Source: Acidobacteriota bacterium
GTDB taxonomy: Bacteria; Acidobacteriota; Terriglobia; Bryobacterales; Bryobacteraceae
Direction of reading: 5' to 3'
Length of the DNA: 36,289 nucleotides
NCBI GenBank assembly: GCA_016201205.1
Contig: JACQDF010000136.1
Coordinates: 1 to 36,289 of the forward strand
Part shown: in pieces, positions 32,805-36,289 of the stretch
Layout of the letters: each line of letters starts with the position of its first letter
How positions within the stretch are numbered: position 1 is the stretch's first letter
The notes under the pieces: model-generated
What the model saw: only the letters and a program-made list of their open reading frames with translations
The model's database searches: none
Told to the model about the DNA's origin: nothing
Translations under genes and position numbers: made by a program

Positions 32805-33382
32805 ACGCGAACCTCGATTCCTACGTCATCGAGCAGGCGACGCTTCGCGCCAGGCTCCTTGCGGCAACAGCTGGATTCCCACCGGACGACCTGGACGACT
32901 TGAGGCAGGAGTTGCTGCTCGACTACCTGCGTCGAAAACCGCGATTCGACGAGACGCGGGGAGAGCCGGACGGATTCGCTCGCGGCGTGATGCGGAACCA
33001 GGCTGCTGCGCTCGTCAAGAAGCGCTGCCGGAGAGCCCGACATGAAATTCTCGCCGGCGATCTTTTTGAACCTGACTCGGAGAACGCCGCCGACGCGGTC
33101 TTTCGAGGTGTCCACCAACGTGATCTGACAACCCACCTTGATGTTTCACTCGATGTTCAACGGGTGTTGCGTCAACTTCCCGTTCACCTCCAAAGAGTGG
33201 CGTACCTGCTCGCCGAGCTACCCGTGAGCGAGGTGTGCCTCGTCATCGGCAAGTCGCGGTCGCGAGCCTACCAAATGATTCGACAACTCCGAGTGGCATT
33301 CGTTCGCGCCGGGCTGAACCCGAACACACTGCGGAGAACGCCACGACCCCACCGTTCGCCGCCCTCAGGGGGCCGGGTGTGA
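32801..33382 (+). CDS. sigma-70 family RNA polymerase sigma factor-like protein
   Basis: The 193-residue protein has region 2-like DDLRQELLLDYLRRKPRFD followed by GFARGVMRNQAAALVKKRCR. After a linker comes a region 4 helix-turn-helix (LRQLPVHLQRVAYLLAELPV, SEVCLVIGKSRSRAYQMIRQ). The start ATG 32801 overlaps the previous stop (ATGA), and its own TGA overlaps the GTG of the primase gene. It may direct transcription of element genes, or be a DNA-binding protein derived from a sigma factor. An acidic linker and basic tail are visible. No anti-sigma gene is adjacent. Confidence 0.75.
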   Translation: MNANLDSYVIEQATLRARLLAATAGFPPDDLDDLRQELLLDYLRRKPRFDETRGEPDGFARGVMRNQAAALVKKRCRRARHEILAGDLFEPDSENAADAVFRGVHQRDLTTHLDVSLDVQRVLRQLPVHLQRVAYLLAELPVSEVCLVIGKSRSRAYQMIRQLRVAFVRAGLNPNTLRRTPRPHRSPPSGGRV

Positions 33383-33975
33383 ATATCGGTCTCGACGAAC
33401 TCAAGCGACGCCTGCCCTCCGCAAAGCAAATAGCTTCGGACTTCTATGGAGTGAAGTGGCGAGGCAACCGAGCGAGATGCCCGCGCGCGGCAAATCACTC
33501 CCATGGGGATCGTGATCCGTCGTTTGCCTACCTGAACAAAGAGGACCGCTTTCATTGTTTCTCCCAGAAGTGTTTTGGCGACAAACCCGTCGATGTGTTC
33601 GATCTCGTGGGTCAGATGGAACATTGCGAGTTCGCAGACGTCGCGGTCCCGCCCTGGCTAGTAACGGACACGTTCACAGCAATGCGCCGCGACCGCTCTC
33701 TCGACCCCGGCGCGAATCTTCAACCCGCGACAAGCTTACCGCGGAAGGGTGGGTCGTCGTGGCTGAATACGAAATGGGAGACGGCGTGCGCAGATTGCGG
33801 CTTGAGCATCCGCAACTCCTACAGCCTGGCAAGAACCGCCCCGAAAAAACGTTCCAATGGGAACATCGTGCCGCGGACGGAACTTGGAAACCCGGACGAG
33901 GAGAGAGGCCTTACCACGCGTATGTCAACGCGCTGTTCCGGGAACGAGACCAAATCGAATCGGCTCTGGGCGTAG
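33379..33975 (+). CDS. CHC2-type primase zinc domain, N-terminal part of frameshifted primase/ATPase
   Basis: GTG 33379 overlaps the sigma-like stop. The protein starts VNIGLDELKRRLPSAKQIAS and shows a CHC2-like zinc motif: CPRAANHSHGDRDPSFAYL then RFHCFSQKCFGDKPVDVFDL V, as in DnaG/phage primases. Good protein sequence ends around residue 115-120 (about 33730). Beyond that this frame looks like a shadow, while the next frame becomes coding (TRDKLTAEGWVVVAEYEMGD). The distance 33379-35312 is one base short of a multiple of three, which fits one lost base. The stop at 33975 is therefore probably not the natural end. Confidence 0.65.
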   Translation: MNIGLDELKRRLPSAKQIASDFYGVKWRGNRARCPRAANHSHGDRDPSFAYLNKEDRFHCFSQKCFGDKPVDVFDLVGQMEHCEFADVAVPPWLVTDTFTAMRRDRSLDPGANLQPATSLPRKGGSSWLNTKWETACADCGLSIRNSYSLARTAPKKRSNGNIVPRTELGNPDEERGLTTRMSTRCSGNETKSNRLWA

Positions 33976-35312
33976 AATCGGAACGTAGTGCCGACGCGGT
34001 GGCAAAGTTCGGAATTCCCGCCTTTTCGTTCAAAGAGATCACATCCGAGAATGCTGTCGCATTCGCAGGACTCGACCTGCGCCTACTACCCGACCGGGAT
34101 AAACCCGGAAGAGAACTCGTGCGCCGCGTCGTCGAACTGCTACGGCCGCACGCGCGCAGCATCGCCGCAATCGAGCCGCCCACCGATTGGCCGGAGGCGG
34201 GGGATCTTTACGATGCCATCACCGATATGGGGTGGGGCCAAGATCGTGTCAAGGGCCTCCTGGCGACAGCACGACCGATCGGGGCGCCCACTCCGCGCGA
34301 GAAGGAGGCGAAGTCCGGGATCCGGGTGTGGACGCTCGCGGAACTGCGGGCAGCAAGCTTCGAGCCGCCAGCGCCTATCGTGGACGACCTCATTGCCGAG
34401 GGTCAAACAGTTGGCCTGATCGGGAAGCCGAAGGCCGGCAAGAGCAGGTTGGCTCAGCAGATGGCCCTTGCAGTAAGCCGCGGTCAGGCTTTCCTCGGGC
34501 ACGCCGTTCCAACAGCTCGGCGCGTCCTGGTTCTCGACCTCGAAAACCGCGCCACGGGAGCGCGGGCACGCTTCCAAAAGATGTCGCCGGCCGCACCCGG
34601 CGACGAACGGCTCTTCCTCTATGCACCCGATACCCTGGCCGACCTTGGAATCACGCTGGCCACCACCGACGGAATCAAGGCACTTCAACAGCTTGTAGCC
34701 GAAGTGAAGCCGGACCTGCTCATCATTGACACGTGGCGCCTTCTCTTGGGCGGTGACGAGAACAAGACTGAGGTGGTTGTTCGCGGGCTTCGCGCCCTGT
34801 CGTCGTTGCGGCAGCTTCTCCCAAAGCTTGCGATCCTGGTGGTTCACCACACCCGAAAGACACAAGGGCCGGACCCACCGGTGCTGCGCATCGACCCCAG
34901 TGCATGGGTAGAGAGTGCGTCCGGGCACTATTCCTTTATCGCGCATCTGGATGCCGCCTTCGGGCTCGAACGGGAAGTGGACCGCAAGACCGGCGATGAG
35001 CTGATCGTCGTTGGTGGCGTGTCGCGGTCCGCCGCTCCGAGAACGCTACTGCTCGACGAGGACCCCGACACGCTCACCTTCAGGACGGCCGACAGTGACG
35101 ACGTCGTTCAGAAGCTCCTGACTGAAAAGGAGCGTGCCGCTTGGCTGGCTGTGGAGAATCTGCCGGAGTTCACCTTCGGTGATGTCGTCGACAGGGCACA
35201 CACCAAGAACCGCAAGCTGGTCGCGTCCCTTCTCCGAAAGCTGACCTCGATGAACGTGATTGAGCGCGGACTTGACGCAGCCTACCGTCGGCCAGCCAAT
35301 CGCCGGGACTAA
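33555..35312 (+). CDS. TOPRIM-like plus RepA/AAA_25 ATPase, C-terminal part of frameshifted primase/helicase
   Basis: The open frame begins at a TTG at 33555, but real coding probably starts near 33720-33760. An N-terminal region with ERSADAVAKFGIPAFSFKE and GLDLRLLPDRDKPGRELVRR resembles a TOPRIM domain (acidic DRDKPG). It is followed by a RepA-type ATPase: DLIAEGQTVGLIGKPKAGKS (Walker A), RRVLVLDLENRATGARARFQ, PDLLIIDTWRLLLGG (Walker B) and LAILVVHHTRKTQGPDPPVL. The end is a winged-helix-like stretch (FTFGDVVDRAHTKNRKLVAS). Together with the upstream zinc domain it would form a primase-helicase for replicating a mobile element. Directly downstream lies the phased repeat cluster. Confidence 0.78.
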   Translation: MFLPEVFWRQTRRCVRSRGSDGTLRVRRRRGPALASNGHVHSNAPRPLSRPRRESSTRDKLTAEGWVVVAEYEMGDGVRRLRLEHPQLLQPGKNRPEKTFQWEHRAADGTWKPGRGERPYHAYVNALFRERDQIESALGVESERSADAVAKFGIPAFSFKEITSENAVAFAGLDLRLLPDRDKPGRELVRRVVELLRPHARSIAAIEPPTDWPEAGDLYDAITDMGWGQDRVKGLLATARPIGAPTPREKEAKSGIRVWTLAELRAASFEPPAPIVDDLIAEGQTVGLIGKPKAGKSRLAQQMALAVSRGQAFLGHAVPTARRVLVLDLENRATGARARFQKMSPAAPGDERLFLYAPDTLADLGITLATTDGIKALQQLVAEVKPDLLIIDTWRLLLGGDENKTEVVVRGLRALSSLRQLLPKLAILVVHHTRKTQGPDPPVLRIDPSAWVESASGHYSFIAHLDAAFGLEREVDRKTGDELIVVGGVSRSAAPRTLLLDEDPDTLTFRTADSDDVVQKLLTEKERAAWLAVENLPEFTFGDVVDRAHTKNRKLVASLLRKLTSMNVIERGLDAAYRRPANRRD

Positions 35313-35490
35313 CGGAACTGGTCAATTGAATCAATGACTTACGATGGGACTGCCCACGGAACTGGTACGGAACTGCCGACCGTGGGCGGAACCACTCGGG
35401 CGGGGAGAAGTTCCGGTGCAGTTCCGCCTCAGTTCCGTTCGCAGTTCCGCTCTAAGTAGTAGCAAATAAATAGTAGTTCCGTTAGTTCCT
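35312..35490 (+). repeat. phased CGGAACT/AGTTCCG repeats: candidate replication origin or Rep-binding array
   Basis: The 7-mer CGGAACT occurs at 35313, 35357 and 35368 (and CGGAACC at 35387). Its reverse complement AGTTCCG occurs at 35409, 35420, 35431, 35443 and 35475 (and AGTTCCT at 35484). Spacings are 44, 11, 19, then 11, 11, 12, 32 and 9, that is close to multiples of one helical turn. Left copies point one way and right copies the other. An AT-rich patch (about 35452-35475) interrupts the right array. The array begins at the stop of the RepA-like gene. This is the layout of iterons with an unwinding element. Confidence 0.65.
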
Positions 35491-35638
35491 ATTCCTGGAC
35501 GTCTCGGATAAGCCCAAGCCGGCAACAACGTACAAGCCGCGACAATACCAGTGCACAATCGGACTGCCTGGCGAGTATCTGATTGGTGGGAGCCAGTTCG
35601 ATCGACCGGCGTCCAGCGCATCGGCCGAAGGGAATCCG

Positions 35639-35656
35639 GCTTCAGCGCGCTGAAGC
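35639..35656. repeat. 18-bp palindrome GCTTCAGC-gc-GCTGAAGC
   Basis: A perfect inverted repeat (8+2+8) in the non-coding stretch 35491-35983. It could be an operator or a hairpin (self-complementary RNA). I saw no coding signal in this stretch on either strand. Confidence 0.45.
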
Positions 35657-35850
35657 GGAGTGCCGGGAAGCTCTTGAATCTCCTTCCCGCAATCACTTTA
35701 CAGTCGAGTTGCGCCTTGGTAACCAACCCTTCGATTCCCACTATCAGAATGGCGGCCGTTTGCACGGTCACGTCACCCCGGCACGGCTTCAGGCCGGTGT
35801 CCCAGAACAGCAAGGGAGGAACAAACCAGCGCCGGCTCATCAAGCGGCTC

Positions 35851-35868
35851 TGTACGTTTGAACGTACA
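35851..35868. promoter_or_regulatory. 18-bp palindrome TGTACGTT-tg-AACGTACA, likely operator
   Basis: A perfect inverted repeat (8+2+8), AT-richer than its surroundings, about 115 bases before the ParB-domain gene at 35984. Length and symmetry are those of a repressor operator. The regulator is not known; the excisionase-like HTH protein or a gene outside the window is possible. Confidence 0.55.
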
Positions 35869-35983
35869 TTCTCATGGACTCCGCAAGCAACACTAGAACA
35901 CCGTGGGACGCTGGGAGGCAGTTCTGGCCTGGAGCGCGGTCGCCCGGTAATCGCCCCAGCGGCAGACCCGAAGGAGGTGCCTG

Positions 35984-36289
35984 ATGGACATTGAACTGTG
36001 GCCGGTTGCAAAGCCGGTGGCCTATGCCCGAAACGCCCGGCAGATTCCCGACAAGGCCGTCGACAAAGTCGCTGCCAGCATCAAGGAGTTTGGCTTTCGG
36101 CAGCCGATCGTCGTCGACAAAGAGGGCGTGATTGTGGTCGGCCACGCGCGGCTGCTGGCGGCCAAGAAGCTGGGCCTGGCGGCCGTACCGGTCCACGTCG
36201 CCGGGGAACTCACCCCCGCGCAGATCAAGGCCTACCGCTTGATGGACAACCGGAGCCACCAGGAAACGACGTGGGACCTGGAGTTGCTC
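35984..36289 (+). CDS. ParB/sulfiredoxin-fold domain protein, 5' part
   Basis: ATG 35984 is preceded by AAGGAGGTG at 35971. The frame is open to the window end (102 codons). It reads MDIELWPVAKPVAYARNARQ, IKEFGFRQPIVVDKEGVIVV, GHARLLAAKKLGLAAVPVHV and LTPAQIKAYRLMDNRSHQET. The order LKPYxxNARxxP, FGF.QPI, GH.RL.AA and N(R/K)..E is the ParB nuclease-like domain. In phages and ICEs this domain often sits at the N-terminus of a DNA methyltransferase or terminase-associated protein, so the missing part may be a methylase. It is downstream of the replication-type cassette. Confidence 0.8.
   Translation, partial: MDIELWPVAKPVAYARNARQIPDKAVDKVAASIKEFGFRQPIVVDKEGVIVVGHARLLAAKKLGLAAVPVHVAGELTPAQIKAYRLMDNRSHQETTWDLELL

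Noticed and set aside
35331-36011. 226-residue open frame on the minus strand over the repeat array
   Set aside because: Runs through iteron-like repeats and both palindromes and overlaps the ParB-domain start; composition is not protein-like.

Overview
This is GC-rich bacterial DNA, probably from a soil bacterium of the Acidobacteriota (Bryobacterales/Solibacter-like). That assignment is an inference. It rests on the mix of PepSY membrane proteins, a secreted carboxypeptidase-regulatory-like/beta-propeller protein, paired Cro/C1-type HTH modules and a long serine recombinase, not on a marker gene. No rRNA, tRNA or CRISPR array was seen. Most of the window reads as accessory DNA: recombinases, decayed gene copies, defence genes and a replication-type cassette.

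Left part (1-8.2 kb): a ComM/YifB-type ATPase gene is cut off just after its NPCPC motif. It is followed by a decayed membrane-protein gene, two overlapping PepSY-TM genes, a HEAT-like/HExxH gene pair with a tiny broken membrane ORF behind it, msrA flanked by two scars of an HTH gene, and a large secreted protein with one c-type heme motif.

Middle-left (8.6-13.4 kb): a stand-alone SIR2-like protein (candidate anti-phage effector), a secreted protein of unknown role, and a large serine recombinase whose C-terminus carries two HTH domains, preceded by a small ORF.

Middle (14.1-30.1 kb, all on the minus strand): a tightly coupled four-gene operon. In order of transcription it encodes an SNF2-type helicase, a ~1,550-residue adenine-specific DNA methyltransferase, a ~2,110-residue DEAD helicase with a DUF1998 region and a possible Vsr-like nuclease fold, and a UvrD-like helicase with a RelE/ParE-like N-terminus. 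Junctions are 2 nt, a 4-nt ATGA overlap and 0 nt. The content recalls class 1 DISARM (DrmD, DrmMI, DrmA/DrmB) but the helicase and DUF1998 parts are one protein, as in DruE of Druantia, there is no phospholipase-D gene, and UvrD/RelE is added. I read it as a hybrid modification-plus-helicase defence system and the most interesting item here. The methyltransferase and DUF1998 helicase genes each carry one single-base frameshift.

Right part (30.1-36.3 kb, plus strand): a recombinase scar, an unrecognised 448-residue protein, then an overlapping operon of excisionase-like HTH protein, small conserved protein, sigma-70-like factor and primase/RepA-like ATPase (again with a one-base frameshift). 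It is followed by a cluster of helically phased 7-bp repeats that looks like a replication origin or Rep-binding array, two 18-bp palindromes, and the start of a ParB-domain protein that runs off the end. This block looks like the replication/control module of an integrated plasmid, phage or ICE.
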